A stretch of 38,069 nt of DNA, taken from positions 1 to 38,069 of the forward strand of contig CALXZK010000015.1 in assembly GCA_944393225.1 (NCBI GenBank), given 5' to 3'. Under the pieces are notes generated by a model. That model was not told the DNA's origin and did not search any database. It saw only the letters and a program-made list of their open reading frames with translations. The stretch comes from an uncultured Alphaproteobacteria bacterium (GTDB lineage: Bacteria > Pseudomonadota > Alphaproteobacteria > RF32 > CAG-239). The number at the start of each line of letters is the position of its first letter. The stretch's first letter is position 1. Of this stretch, positions 24,728 through 31,630 are shown one piece after another. A program made the position numbers and the translations under genes.

Positions 24728-25315
24728 ATGAATACAAAAGATTTAGAAGATTTGTTTGATTTAAAACAAAAGGGAATTATTTCTGATGAAGAATTTAATT
24801 TATATCGAGATGAGTTTTTGCATCAGGAAAATTCATCAACCTCTAAAGATTCCTCATTAAATGTTGAGATTATCTGTAAGAGAATTTGCAAAATTTTAAT
24901 GTTTCTATCTTTTATTATGGGATTGTTCTTCTTTATTGGAACAATAAATTCAGATAGTGCTGATGCTTTTGCATTATCAATTTATTTTTTTATTTATGGT
25001 TTGTATCTTTTGTTATGGCTCTTTATTGCAACAATTCCTACTACTATTGCAAAAAATAGAGGTGTTGAAAATGGAGAATTAAAAACAATAACGATTTTAT
25101 CTTGGTTAGGTTCTTTTTTCTTTATTACTTGGATTATTGCGTTAGTTTTTGCTTGCATATATAAGCCAACAAGATGGATAAATGAAAATGCTCATAATGT
25201 TAATGAGAATGATGCATATCAATCATTAGAAAAATTAGGCAATTTGAAAGAAAAAGGTTTAATTAGTGAAGATGAATTTAACCGCGAAAAGAATAAACTT
25301 ATGAATAGAATTTAA
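24728..25315 (+). CDS. SHOCT - superinfection-immunity-like membrane core - SHOCT (operon gene 5)
   Basis: The 195-residue product has a SHOCT-like motif at each end: LEDLFDLKQKGIISDEEF and LEKLGNLKEKGLISEDEF. Between them lie several spans, and the segment IPTTIAKNRG...LSWLGSFFFITWIIALVFA (pieces of one region) has the charge and Trp/Ile pattern of the T4 Imm-type superinfection immunity domain. Imm proteins sit in the inner membrane and stop a second phage from injecting DNA. A strong ribosome site (AGGAGG) suggests good expression. It is the last gene of the operon and ends four bases inside a convergent small gene. Confidence 0.76.
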   Translation: MNTKDLEDLFDLKQKGIISDEEFNLYRDEFLHQENSSTSKDSSLNVEIICKRICKILMFLSFIMGLFFFIGTINSDSADAFALSIYFFIYGLYLLLWLFIATIPTTIAKNRGVENGELKTITILSWLGSFFFITWIIALVFACIYKPTRWINENAHNVNENDAYQSLEKLGNLKEKGLISEDEFNREKNKLMNRI

Positions 25316-25497
25316 ACTTCAATAACTGTATATTTTCCGTTATCATATTTCACAATAGCAAAATTATGTTTATTTTGGGCTTGGAATACTACAATCCAAG
25401 CCCAATTATTATTAAACACAATTTTACCATCGCTCTGTATATATGAATATTTTTTATTGTAGGTCATTAGTTGCTGATATGCTCTGATTATTTCCAT
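25312..25497 (-). CDS. Small hypothetical protein, 61 residues
   Basis: A compact protein with several aromatic residues (NNNWAWIVVFQAQNKHNFAI, KYDNGKYTVIEV), likely a small beta-rich fold. AAGGA stands before the ATG. It overlaps the last SHOCT gene tail to tail by four bases. It heads a leftward transcript or stands alone; the genes behind it are read in the same direction. Family not recognised. Confidence 0.55.
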   Translation of the reverse strand: MEIIRAYQQLMTYNKKYSYIQSDGKIVFNNNWAWIVVFQAQNKHNFAIVKYDNGKYTVIEV

Positions 25498-25567
25498 TTT
25501 TTATCCTTAATTTTCTTTTATAAAAATTAAAATTCACCAATTAACGAAAATTGAATGTAGGGTTATT

Positions 25568-25987
25568 TTATAGATATTTTAGTAATTTTTGCGTGATTAG
25601 CTGATTACCTTTGTTAATTAAGGTATCTAAATAATTGCTGATGGTATATTTTTCTTCATAAATTGGCTGAATTTGAATAAGATTTTGGACAAGGCGGTGC
25701 AATATGTTAATCGGTGGTTGTCTTTTTTCACAGATTATTACACCTAAATAATCTTGGCTTTTATTTAAGAATTGCTGGCTGAATTGCCTTTGGCTTTTAA
25801 CTATTCCTAATTTTTGTAAATATTGACAGCATTCTCTAATAAATTCGGCATCTTCTTCTTGCTCTAAATTATAGCGTTTTGTTCTTTCTTGTCTTAATTC
25901 GTCATTGTTTTTAGCTTTTTTATTTTTTAACGCCTTTTTTTCGCTCTCTGGTGAGGTATATTTTAATTTGCTGTTGGATTGACTCAT
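25568..25987 (-). CDS. DUF6626-like protein, probable helix-turn-helix
   Basis: A 139-residue basic protein. The central segment GIVKSQRQFSQQFLNKSQDYL, then EKRQPPINILHRLV, follows the pattern of the DUF6626 group (LVxSxxxFSxxWLGRSxxY...RxPS), which looks like a helix-turn-helix found in small alphaproteobacterial accessory elements. It may be the element's regulator or excisionase; this is an inference. AAGGA lies just before the ATG. Its 5' end overlaps a 40-codon frame that has a stronger ribosome site, so the two are probably coupled. Confidence 0.55.
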   Translation of the reverse strand: MSQSNSKLKYTSPESEKKALKNKKAKNNDELRQERTKRYNLEQEEDAEFIRECCQYLQKLGIVKSQRQFSQQFLNKSQDYLGVIICEKRQPPINILHRLVQNLIQIQPIYEEKYTISNYLDTLINKGNQLITQKLLKYL

Positions 25988-26042
25988 TATCCTTCATTAG
26001 GGCTGCTATACGGTCATTTATTGCGGTTTTCTCTAAATTCAT
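25920..26042 (-). CDS. Small overlapping protein, 40 residues
   Basis: A short frame encoding MNLEKTAINDRIAALMKD and a basic end (LTRERKKGVKK), mostly helical. It has the clearest ribosome site of this cluster (AAGGAG, six bases before ATG) and overlaps the start of the DUF6626-like gene by 68 bases in another frame. It is either a real small protein or a leader frame that couples translation of the next gene. Confidence 0.5.
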   Translation of the reverse strand: MNLEKTAINDRIAALMKDNESIQQQIKIYLTRERKKGVKK

Positions 26043-26069
26043 TTGTTCTCCTTTTTAGGTATTTATCAA

Positions 26070-26480
26070 TTAAATAATGTAATTTCCTGTTTGAAAGTCC
26101 TTTTCATTATATGATTTAATAGATTGGTTTAGAGAATACATACCTGCACGTAATCTATCTAAATCAGTTTGTAAATATCTGCAATCTGGCGATAGCTTGG
26201 GATAATATTTTTTTAGCCATTCGGTCATAAAACGCATAAAGCCAGTTATCTCTGAATTAGGAATATCTGCATTTATATGTAGGTGTGGATGAGTGTGTTT
26301 TGGGTCATTGTGCCCGTGAGATATATCTATAACCATTTTGTATTGTTGTTCTTTGTGTTTATTGTATCTATTTCCCAATAGTTTTTTGTAATACCTTTGC
26401 AAACCCTTTTTAAAATTTATTATTAGGTCTCTATCTGATGCATTGTATTTGTTAGGTTGAAAAGTGATAAAATAATTCAT
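26070..26480 (-). CDS. Small HUH-type replication-initiator-like protein
   Basis: 136 residues, starting MNYFITFQPNKYN with AAGGA upstream (a longer frame from 26519 lacks a ribosome site). KHTHPHLHINADIP carries an H-x-H pair between hydrophobics, the metal motif of HUH endonucleases of rolling-circle replication and IS200-type transposases. The later RAGMYSLNQSIKSY could hold the catalytic tyrosine. The protein is shorter than usual Rep proteins, so it may be reduced. Three 15-bp direct repeats and a hairpin lie 130-220 bp upstream, as expected for an origin. Function is inferred. Confidence 0.5.
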   Translation of the reverse strand: MNYFITFQPNKYNASDRDLIINFKKGLQRYYKKLLGNRYNKHKEQQYKMVIDISHGHNDPKHTHPHLHINADIPNSEITGFMRFMTEWLKKYYPKLSPDCRYLQTDLDRLRAGMYSLNQSIKSYNEKDFQTGNYII

Positions 26481-26608
26481 TGTTAATCCTTTTTGATAAT
26501 AGTGTATTATATCCACCATTTAAATTTTTATGGTGGTTAATAATAACTAATGGGTGGAAGTCCATCGCCATTAAAATTGATAAATCTATATAGATTGATA
26601 GTAGCTAC

Positions 26609-26703
26609 TAAATTTTCAAATAAATTGTTTTCATATGTATTGTTTTCAATTAGATTGTTCTCAAATTTAGTCAAGAGTTGCCGACTAACCCCTGACTGTC
26701 GGC
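26609..26703. repeat. 15-bp iteron-like repeats and hairpin, candidate origin
   Basis: In the 464-bp gap between the Rep-like gene and attR, ATTGTTTTCA (26624), ATTGTTTTCA (26639) and ATTGTTCTCA (26654) stand exactly 15 bp apart, with a degenerate fourth copy at 26609. A hairpin TGCCGAC / GTCGGCA (26679-26704) follows 16 bp later. Iterons plus hairpin beside an HUH-like gene fit a replication origin. The remaining sequence of the gap shows no gene I can support. Confidence 0.5.
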
Positions 26704-26944
26704 ATAAAAAATATTACCATACAATTAGTTGCCTTTGCAAAAATAAAATACTCAATTTTATTTATTCATTAGCGATTAAATTTTGTAATTGAATGATTTT
26801 TATATTGAAAATTTGTTCTTGACGCTTTGAAAATGAAGGTATATAAGGTGCCAAACTATGTATCACACCAACCGAAAAATATGGGGCTATTTTTAGAATA
26901 AATTTAATGTTTTTCAATGTGTTAGTATGTATTATGGTTGAGTG

Positions 26945-26962
26945 TCCTGCCCCCGCAACCAA
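26945..26962 (+). repeat. attR: second copy of the 18-bp tRNA end
   Basis: Identical to 18647-18664. Only the tRNA end is present, with no tRNA body, so this is the distal junction of the element. Confidence 0.88.
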
Positions 26963-26968
26963 GGAAAA

Positions 26969-27007
26969 TAAAGGCTTTGAGAACTTTCTCAAAGCCTTTT
27001 CTTTTTT
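26969..27007 (+). terminator. Terminator beyond attR, probably the original tRNA terminator
   Basis: AAAGGCTTTGAGA / TCTCAAAGCCTTT, a perfect 13-bp stem with a 4-nt loop and T-rich tail, a few bases after the tRNA-end copy. Confidence 0.85.
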
Positions 27008-27010
27008 GCC

Positions 27011-27029
27011 GGTGCTACGCTGGTGCTAC
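27011..27029 (+). repeat. GGTGCTAC direct repeats beyond attR
   Basis: GGTGCTAC at 27011 and 27022, preceded by GCCGG, echoes GCCGG plus TGTATCACA twice next to attL. It may be the integrase-side end of an older element in the same tRNA site. Confidence 0.35.
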
Positions 27030-27105
27030 ACTTAAGCTGACATAAAGCTATCTATTGTCATTGAGATAATTTCTATCATTTAGCGATTCTTCATAGCAAA
27101 ATATT

Positions 27106-27241
27106 AAAATGTTAAAGAACATACCTTTTTTAACATTTTCTTTGAAAAGCTTGGAATTGTTAGGGATTTTATTTGAGGCTCTAGGGTAGTAAGGTAAAAA
27201 TGTTAAACTTTGTTTGTTTTAATAACTTTTCTTAACATTTT
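27106..27241. repeat. Two inverted pairs of AAAATGTTAA
   Basis: AAAATGTTAA at 27106 and 27197; the inverse TTAACATTTT at 27130 and 27232. They lie in the 390-bp gene-poor gap between the attR terminator and the second tyrosine recombinase, and could be binding sites of that enzyme. The 61-codon frame at 27210 is not credible. Confidence 0.45.
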
Positions 27242-27345
27242 GTTCCTTTGTTTGATTTGGTATCAATTCATTCAAGAAGCTTATTCTTCCCTAACAACCC
27301 TAGTTTTAATTTTTGAGATTTTTATTTTTTTAATTTTACTCAAAA

Positions 27346-27378
27346 GAAAAAGCCTTACAAAAAATGTAAGGCTTTTTT
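27346..27378. terminator. Terminator of the second tyrosine recombinase
   Basis: AAAAAGCCTTACA / TGTAAGGCTTTTTT, 13-bp stem with A and T tracts on both sides; serves the leftward gene. Confidence 0.85.
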
Positions 27379-27397
27379 ACTTGGAGTTAATTTGATA

Positions 27398-28027
27398 TCA
27401 CACTCTTGCATTTTCAACCGCATTTGCGAGCATATGTTCGTTATAATTAAAATATCTTTGCGTGGTTGAGATGTTTTTATGATTAGCCAGTTTTTGCACC
27501 AAACAGATATTCACGCCGGAATTTACCAATTTTGATACAAACAAATGTCGGCCGAGGTGGCTTGCTCCTTTTATGCTGAATTTGCGATAAACGGAACTAA
27601 ACAAACGGCTGATACTCACGCGATTGTAGGGCTTATTTTGCTTTTGCGATGTAAATAAATAGCTCTCTTGGTTCAAATTGCTTCGGTTTTGTTGCAGATA
27701 CTTCAAATATTCGGCAAATTCCTTCTTTATCTGCGAGTTCAAATAGTAGGAACATTTATTCTTGCCTTTGTTCTTATCATAATCTAGGCAAATGGCGTCT
27801 TTGACTTTCAGTGTTTCGGTATAAACATCCTTAACCTGAAGATAACAAAAATTGATAGAACGCATACCGTTTAGCGAGCATAAAAACATCATCCTGATTT
27901 GTTCAGCGTGTTTCATTCTGCTGATATAGGTCAAAATATCTTTAATTTTCTTATCATCTACAAAAACGTCATTTACCATTGATTTTACTCTTTTTAACTT
28001 ATTTATACTCATTTTGAAAGGAGACAT
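27398..28027 (-). CDS. Tyrosine recombinase, catalytic domain without arm-binding region
   Basis: The 209 residues cover the catalytic domain: Arg in SLNGMRSINF, HLGRHLFVSKL (H-x-x-R), LANHKNISTTQRYF with the third histidine and nucleophile tyrosine. All key residues are present, so it may be active, but the N-terminal core- and arm-binding domains are reduced to ~40 residues. The start is uncertain: ATG 28027 has no ribosome site, and an internal ATG at 27979 has AAGAG upstream. It is probably the recombinase of a second, older element beyond attR. Confidence 0.82.
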   Translation of the reverse strand: MSPFKMSINKLKRVKSMVNDVFVDDKKIKDILTYISRMKHAEQIRMMFLCSLNGMRSINFCYLQVKDVYTETLKVKDAICLDYDKNKGKNKCSYYLNSQIKKEFAEYLKYLQQNRSNLNQESYLFTSQKQNKPYNRVSISRLFSSVYRKFSIKGASHLGRHLFVSKLVNSGVNICLVQKLANHKNISTTQRYFNYNEHMLANAVENARV

Positions 28028-28047
28028 AATAATATAGAAAGGAAATC

Positions 28048-28203
28048 CTAGTTTTTAATGATAGCTTGATAAAACACTTTATAACTTAAACCTTGGGTTA
28101 AAATCCCCACACCGCCTTGGCATTGCCAACCGTTTTGAAGTGCCGCATTCACATATTCAATCAGATTATCCAAACTTTCCGAACATAAAATATCATACTT
28201 CAT
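28048..28203 (-). CDS. DUF1737-like small protein
   Basis: 51 residues: SLDNLIEYVNAALQNGWQCQ, then GGVGILTQG and KVFYQAIIK. This matches the pattern of DUF1737 (ESLxELExxVNxxLxxGWxxxGGV...YxQAMI). AGGAG stands nine bases before the ATG. It follows the DUF3768 gene by 12 bases and is the last gene of the ankyrin operon. Function unknown. Confidence 0.75.
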   Translation of the reverse strand: MKYDILCSESLDNLIEYVNAALQNGWQCQGGVGILTQGLSYKVFYQAIIKN

Positions 28204-28215
28204 CTAAAATAACTC

Positions 28216-28542
28216 CTAGTATTCATAAGCATACATCACGGTTAAAACACGGTTCGTCTGACTAGGGTCAGCGGCATTCGGCGAAGCAAATTCAAAATTG
28301 CGGTCATAATAATCAATCTTCCAAAAAATCTTTTTACCCTTGAAACTAAATGCTCCGAAATCCTTTTCACCGTAGGGATTGTTTTCTTCACTGAAATCCT
28401 TAAAATGCCGAACCTTGTTCAAAATGACTTCAATATCATCAAAACTATTGGCTCTAATTCCGGGAGTTAAAACAAAAGTCCCCAAAGAGGGATTGGCTCT
28501 GAAATCATCATTGAGCTTGGCGATTGCGGCGATATTATTCAT
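28216..28542 (-). CDS. DUF3768 family protein
   Basis: 108 residues. The family pattern is clear: IAKLNDDFRANPSLGTFVLTPG, KDFSEENNPYGEKDFGAF, FWKIDYYDRNFEFASPNAAD and RVLTVMYAYEY. DUF3768 is frequent on alphaproteobacterial plasmids and islands and has no known function. It overlaps the ankyrin gene by eight bases, with the ribosome site GAGGAA inside the latter, so both are co-expressed. Confidence 0.88.
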   Translation of the reverse strand: MNNIAAIAKLNDDFRANPSLGTFVLTPGIRANSFDDIEVILNKVRHFKDFSEENNPYGEKDFGAFSFKGKKIFWKIDYYDRNFEFASPNAADPSQTNRVLTVMYAYEY

Positions 28543-29062
28543 GCTCGCTTTCCTCTAACAATCTGATACAAAGATATTCGGTCAGACCTTCTTGTTCGGC
28601 GGCATAATCCCAAACCGAAAGACCGCGATTATTCTTTATGTTTGCATCAGCTCCGTTATCAATCATAAAGTCCAAAATCCGAATTCGCATTAAAGCTTGA
28701 GGATGACGAACCACATATATAAAAGAAGTATTACCGAACTTATCACGAGCGTTAATATCTGCTCCGGCTTCAAGCAAAACAGCCAGAGTTTGCGGCGAAC
28801 TGCGTTTAACCGCGGCAATCATAAAAGGTGTTTCTCCGTTACGATTGCGAGATTTAACATCCCCGCCGGCTTGAATAAAAGCCTTGATAATATCGGGTTC
28901 ATAAAACTCTTTGCATGCCCACATAAACGGCGTCCAACCGTGTTTGTTATAGGGCTCATTAACATCAAAACCTTGCTTTAAGATAGATTTGATACGTTCA
29001 AAATCCATATCGTAAAGTGCTTTCATCAGTATATTTTCTTCATTAACCATCTGTTTTTCCAT
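28535..29062 (-). CDS. Ankyrin-repeat protein
   Basis: 175 residues with about four ankyrin repeats: HGWTPFMWACKEF, NGETPFMIAAVKRSSPQTLAVLLEAGADIN (read as adjacent pieces), FGNTSFIYVVRHP and RGLSVWDYAAEQ. There is no signal peptide, so it is likely an intracellular protein-binding module. It is first in an operon with DUF3768 and DUF1737 genes. A promoter with an inverted repeat in its spacer lies just upstream (29088-29116). The start could also be the second ATG, four codons in. Confidence 0.88.
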   Translation of the reverse strand: MEKQMVNEENILMKALYDMDFERIKSILKQGFDVNEPYNKHGWTPFMWACKEFYEPDIIKAFIQAGGDVKSRNRNGETPFMIAAVKRSSPQTLAVLLEAGADINARDKFGNTSFIYVVRHPQALMRIRILDFMIDNGADANIKNNRGLSVWDYAAEQEGLTEYLCIRLLEESEHE

Positions 29063-29087
29063 GAATTGTTTTAAAAAGATGGTGCCT

Positions 29088-29116
29088 TAGGTAGCATTCA
29101 AAAATGCTAAAGTCAA
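29088..29116 (-). promoter_or_regulatory. Promoter of the ankyrin-DUF3768 operon with internal inverted repeat
   Basis: On the minus strand TTGACT, 17-bp spacer ending TGC, TACCTA. TAGCATT/AATGCTA (29092-29098, 29103-29109) is an inverted repeat inside the spacer and -10, a likely operator. Confidence 0.6.
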
Positions 29117-29202
29117 GCACTTTTTATAACATTTTTCGTGTTATCTTATTGATTCTGAATGATTTTATTTTAAATTCAACGGGTTGCATAAGAAACTTCT
29201 CT

Positions 29203-29324
29203 TAAAAGTTGTTAATATATTTTGCTAATATCTTGAAAATTGCATATAATTTTGTTATTAATTACTTATCACTTAGGTTAAGTGTGTCCAAAATCCGAAG
29301 ATTTAGTTCTTCGGATTTTTTTTG
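29203..29324 (+). ncRNA. Candidate small RNA or attenuated leader, copy 1
   Basis: In order: TAAAAGTTGTTAATA (29203), 15 bp later TTGAAA (-35, 29233), 17-bp spacer, TATTAA (-10, 29256), hairpin CACTTA-ggt-TAAGTG (29270-29284), then terminator AATCCGAAGA / TCTTCGGATT with T7 (29292-29323). A ~57-nt transcript is predicted. The same array with the same spacings occurs inverted at 34281-34403. The gene at 29357 follows 33 bp after the terminator, so this could also be an attenuator. The rest of the gap (29117-29202) shows nothing further. Confidence 0.6.
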
Positions 29325-29356
29325 TATTTAACAATTAAGAAAAGAAAGGAGATAAA

Positions 29357-29602
29357 ATGCCTAAAAAAACAGATAAAACAAAGTATGTTGGAGATTGCTC
29401 TCCTTCCGGCATTGCAAAGAGAGCTGCCAAAGTATATAAAATGTCTAATGCAAAAAATACTTTGAAAACAGGAAATAAAGTAATAGACTTTGCCTTGGGG
29501 CAAAACAAAATTATAAAAAAATGGAATCAAGGATTTAATCTTGGCAAAATGGCATTTGTTGCACAACAAACATATAATGATACTTGCAAACGAAAAAAAT
29601 AA
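29357..29602 (+). CDS. Small basic hypothetical protein
   Basis: 81 residues, strongly basic (KTDKTKYVG, KRAAKVYKMSNAKNTLKTG, ending CKRKK), with a mildly hydrophobic centre. It has no export signal. AAGGAGAT before the ATG is a strong ribosome site. It is preceded by the duplicated promoter-hairpin-terminator cassette. The next gene, a membrane protein, begins 49 bp later with its own AAGGAG. Not recognised. Confidence 0.6.
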   Translation: MPKKTDKTKYVGDCSPSGIAKRAAKVYKMSNAKNTLKTGNKVIDFALGQNKIIKKWNQGFNLGKMAFVAQQTYNDTCKRKK

Positions 29603-29651
29603 ATGATTTTATTTATTTAGATTAAAATATTTTATAAGGAGATAATATTCA

Positions 29652-30074
29652 ATGAAAACTTTTGCTTGGCATGTTTTAATTTTAGGTGGATTTTACTTTG
29701 TTATCTCCTTATTATTTCTATTACCACAAAACATTGTAATCGACATTGCCGATGTTGTAATTTCAACCGTTTTTTTCATAATGCTTATTGTTTTGTGCTT
29801 CAAAAGAAAATATAATTTTATCAATATTTTTCAAAACAAATTTCCTAGAACTACCAATTATATAGCCGCTCTTGGTTTTGTTGAGTATTTTAGTGTTTTA
29901 TTTATAACAATCCCTGGTATAATTTATGGATATCAGGCAAGTAAAGCTCAATATAATGGCTTCGAAATTTCGCCAGCTCCGGCTGAATACCTTAATTTTA
30001 TCTACTATACTTATATCGCTGTTTTATGTTTATCTATTATCTGGGCAACATATAAAAGCTTTATAAAAAAGTGA
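29652..30074 (+). CDS. Four-span membrane protein of unknown function
   Basis: The 140 residues contain four hydrophobic segments: HVLILGGFYFVISLLFLLP, DVVISTVFFIMLIVLCF, FVEYFSVLFITIPGIIYGY and YIAVLCLSIIWATYKS. Short basic loops (CFKRKY) place the first loop inside. No catalytic motif is visible. Likely co-transcribed with the small basic protein upstream. Convergent with the gene at 30090; no clear terminator lies in the 15-bp gap. Confidence 0.65.
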   Translation: MKTFAWHVLILGGFYFVISLLFLLPQNIVIDIADVVISTVFFIMLIVLCFKRKYNFINIFQNKFPRTTNYIAALGFVEYFSVLFITIPGIIYGYQASKAQYNGFEISPAPAEYLNFIYYTYIAVLCLSIIWATYKSFIKK

Positions 30075-30089
30075 ATCTATGCCAAAGAT

Positions 30090-30572
30090 TTAGATTTGCT
30101 TTAATTCCTCAATCAGTTCAAAGATTGTTATATCTGAGGCTTGAAGCTTGGGAACGGAAACCGGAGTTGGTTTATGTTCGTCATAAATCGGGCTACCGGT
30201 TCGTCGAACAAATATCGCCGAGCTAATTTGTTTGCCGAAGGTCGGTGTATATTTGTTAGCTAGACCTTGTTCTTTGCTCCAATATCTTGATGTGTTGCTT
30301 CCTGAAAGAGGACTTCCGGTTATACAATAAAAATAAGCATCTTCTTGTTTCCACGGCGTGTGTTGCCACAAAATCAACAATTCCCCCAAACACAAAGAAA
30401 AGGTCGGAATATATAAAGCAAAAACACCGCTGCCTTGAATATGAATGTTGTAATATTTGGGATTGGATAAGATTAAATCTTGATGTTGTTGCAACAAGTC
30501 TAAGTTATCAAACAAGGCTTGCAAGGCTTGCTTATCAGGCGTGGCCGCCTGAACATAAAAGCTGACTGTCAT
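30090..30572 (-). CDS. Hypothetical protein of the ankyrin neighbourhood
   Basis: 160 residues, no signal peptide or membrane span. Segments such as GSGVFALYIPTFSLCLGELL and YFYCITGSPLSGSNTSRYW suggest a beta-rich globular domain; the family is not recognised. AGGAGA before the ATG supports the start. A promoter with an overlapping palindrome (30636-30668) lies upstream. Sitting between two ankyrin genes read in the same direction, it may be a partner, which is only an inference. Confidence 0.6.
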   Translation of the reverse strand: MTVSFYVQAATPDKQALQALFDNLDLLQQHQDLILSNPKYYNIHIQGSGVFALYIPTFSLCLGELLILWQHTPWKQEDAYFYCITGSPLSGSNTSRYWSKEQGLANKYTPTFGKQISSAIFVRRTGSPIYDEHKPTPVSVPKLQASDITIFELIEELKQI

Positions 30573-30635
30573 TATATTTCTCCTGTTTAGTCCGTTTGGT
30601 TAAAGTGGGACAAGTTGGCATAAATTCACTTTTAA

Positions 30636-30668
30636 GGGGATTATGTTAAATAATCCCCCGAATGTCAA
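30636..30668 (-). promoter_or_regulatory. Promoter with overlapping palindromic operator
   Basis: On the minus strand TTGACA, 17-bp spacer, CATAAT. The perfect inverted repeat GGGGATTAT / ATAATCCCC (30636-30644, 30650-30658) covers the -10 and part of the spacer, as a repressor site would. It could also act as the terminator of the ankyrin gene at 30675. Confidence 0.55.
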
Positions 30669-30674
30669 GTCTTC

Positions 30675-31217
30675 TCAGTTTTTGTAAAGCACCGCTCCGT
30701 TATCGAGCAATAGGTTGGCAATATCAAGTTCTATTCGCTCCAAGGCCAAGGTTAAAGCTGTTTCTCCTTGGATATTAAGCCAATTCACATCAACACCTTT
30801 GTTTATCAACATTTGGATGGTTTGTAATTTGGTATCATCTTCCATATTTTCATTCAATATTACCGACATAATAGCATTATATCCGAATATATCTGTTCTA
30901 TTGACTTCGCTTCCCTCGGCAATAAGAAAATCAAGAGGCTCTTTTTCCATGCAGAAATAGCAAGCCACCAAAAATAAACTGGCTCTGCGGCGATTGATTG
31001 ATGAATTTAGGTTAAAATTGTTGGTTCTAATCAATTTTTTCAACTCACTGACTGAGTTGATATCAATATTACCTTCGCTCTCAAAATTATACGGCGGATT
31101 AACCGGTGTATTCTTTAATCTCTCTTCTATTTGCTTGATTTTTTCTTGGACTTCAGCCATTTCTTCAATGGTAATAAATTTAGAATACGTTTTATCTTCC
31201 GGATTATACATTAACAT
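30675..31217 (-). CDS. Ankyrin-repeat protein
   Basis: About 180 residues: an N-terminal helical part (EEMAEVQEKIKQIEERLK), then two to three ankyrin repeats including RRASLFLVACYFC, FGYNAIMSVILNEN and QGETALTLALERIELDIANLL with DNGAVL at the end. The start at ATG 31217 (or 31211) is chosen because AAGGAG precedes it; the frame extends to 31241 without a ribosome site. That AAGGAG lies within the end of a 53-codon frame, so the genes are probably coupled. Role unknown, presumably protein binding. Confidence 0.8.
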   Translation of the reverse strand: MLMYNPEDKTYSKFITIEEMAEVQEKIKQIEERLKNTPVNPPYNFESEGNIDINSVSELKKLIRTNNFNLNSSINRRRASLFLVACYFCMEKEPLDFLIAEGSEVNRTDIFGYNAIMSVILNENMEDDTKLQTIQMLINKGVDVNWLNIQGETALTLALERIELDIANLLLDNGAVLYKN

Positions 31218-31218
31218 C

Positions 31219-31380
31219 TCACTCCTTATCTGGTTTCTCATAAGGATATTTATCGGAAATAAAACCTATTTTGTGATTTGGCAAAAAACAAACTTTGGCT
31301 AGATAAATACCTGTGTAGCTGATGGCTATGTTTCGATTATAAACACGAATTGTCTGGGGTGAGGTGTGATGTGCGAGCAT
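31219..31380 (-). CDS. Small hypothetical protein, 53 residues
   Basis: Starts MLAHHTSPQTIRVYNR with AGAGG before the ATG and ends KYPYEKPDKE. Its stop overlaps the ribosome site/start region of the ankyrin gene (AAGGAGTGAGATG), a typical operon junction, which is the main reason to accept it. It has one moderately hydrophobic stretch (ISYTGIYLAKVCFLP). Family unknown; it may be a remnant. Confidence 0.4.
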   Translation of the reverse strand: MLAHHTSPQTIRVYNRNIAISYTGIYLAKVCFLPNHKIGFISDKYPYEKPDKE

Positions 31381-31630
31381 GACACCTCTTTTTGTTGGGC
31401 GGAACACGGCGGACGGCTTTCTGATTTCTTTTTAATTCCCGAATGATTAAATCACCCCTCAGAGGTTTGTTTTGTTTAATTTGAGAGCTATTTTAAGCTC
31501 AGAAAAAAGAAAGCTATTTTAATTCCGGTTCTAATATAATAGTTATTTTTTATATCTATTATAATACTATTATATGGGTTAAAATTTGCTCTAAAATACT
31601 TGTCTGATAAGGGATTGAGCAATTTAATGA

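Noticed and set aside
26550..26792. 80-codon frame over the iterons and hairpin
   Set aside because: Its repeated Leu-Phe-Ser pattern is just the translation of the 15-bp repeats; no ribosome site.
26762..26992. 76-codon leftward frame across attR
   Set aside because: It starts inside the terminator stem and reads through the tRNA-end repeat; no ribosome site and improbable composition.
27210..27395. 61-codon hydrophobic frame before the second tyrosine recombinase
   Set aside because: It runs into the bidirectional terminator and lacks a ribosome site; T-rich DNA easily gives such hydrophobic frames.
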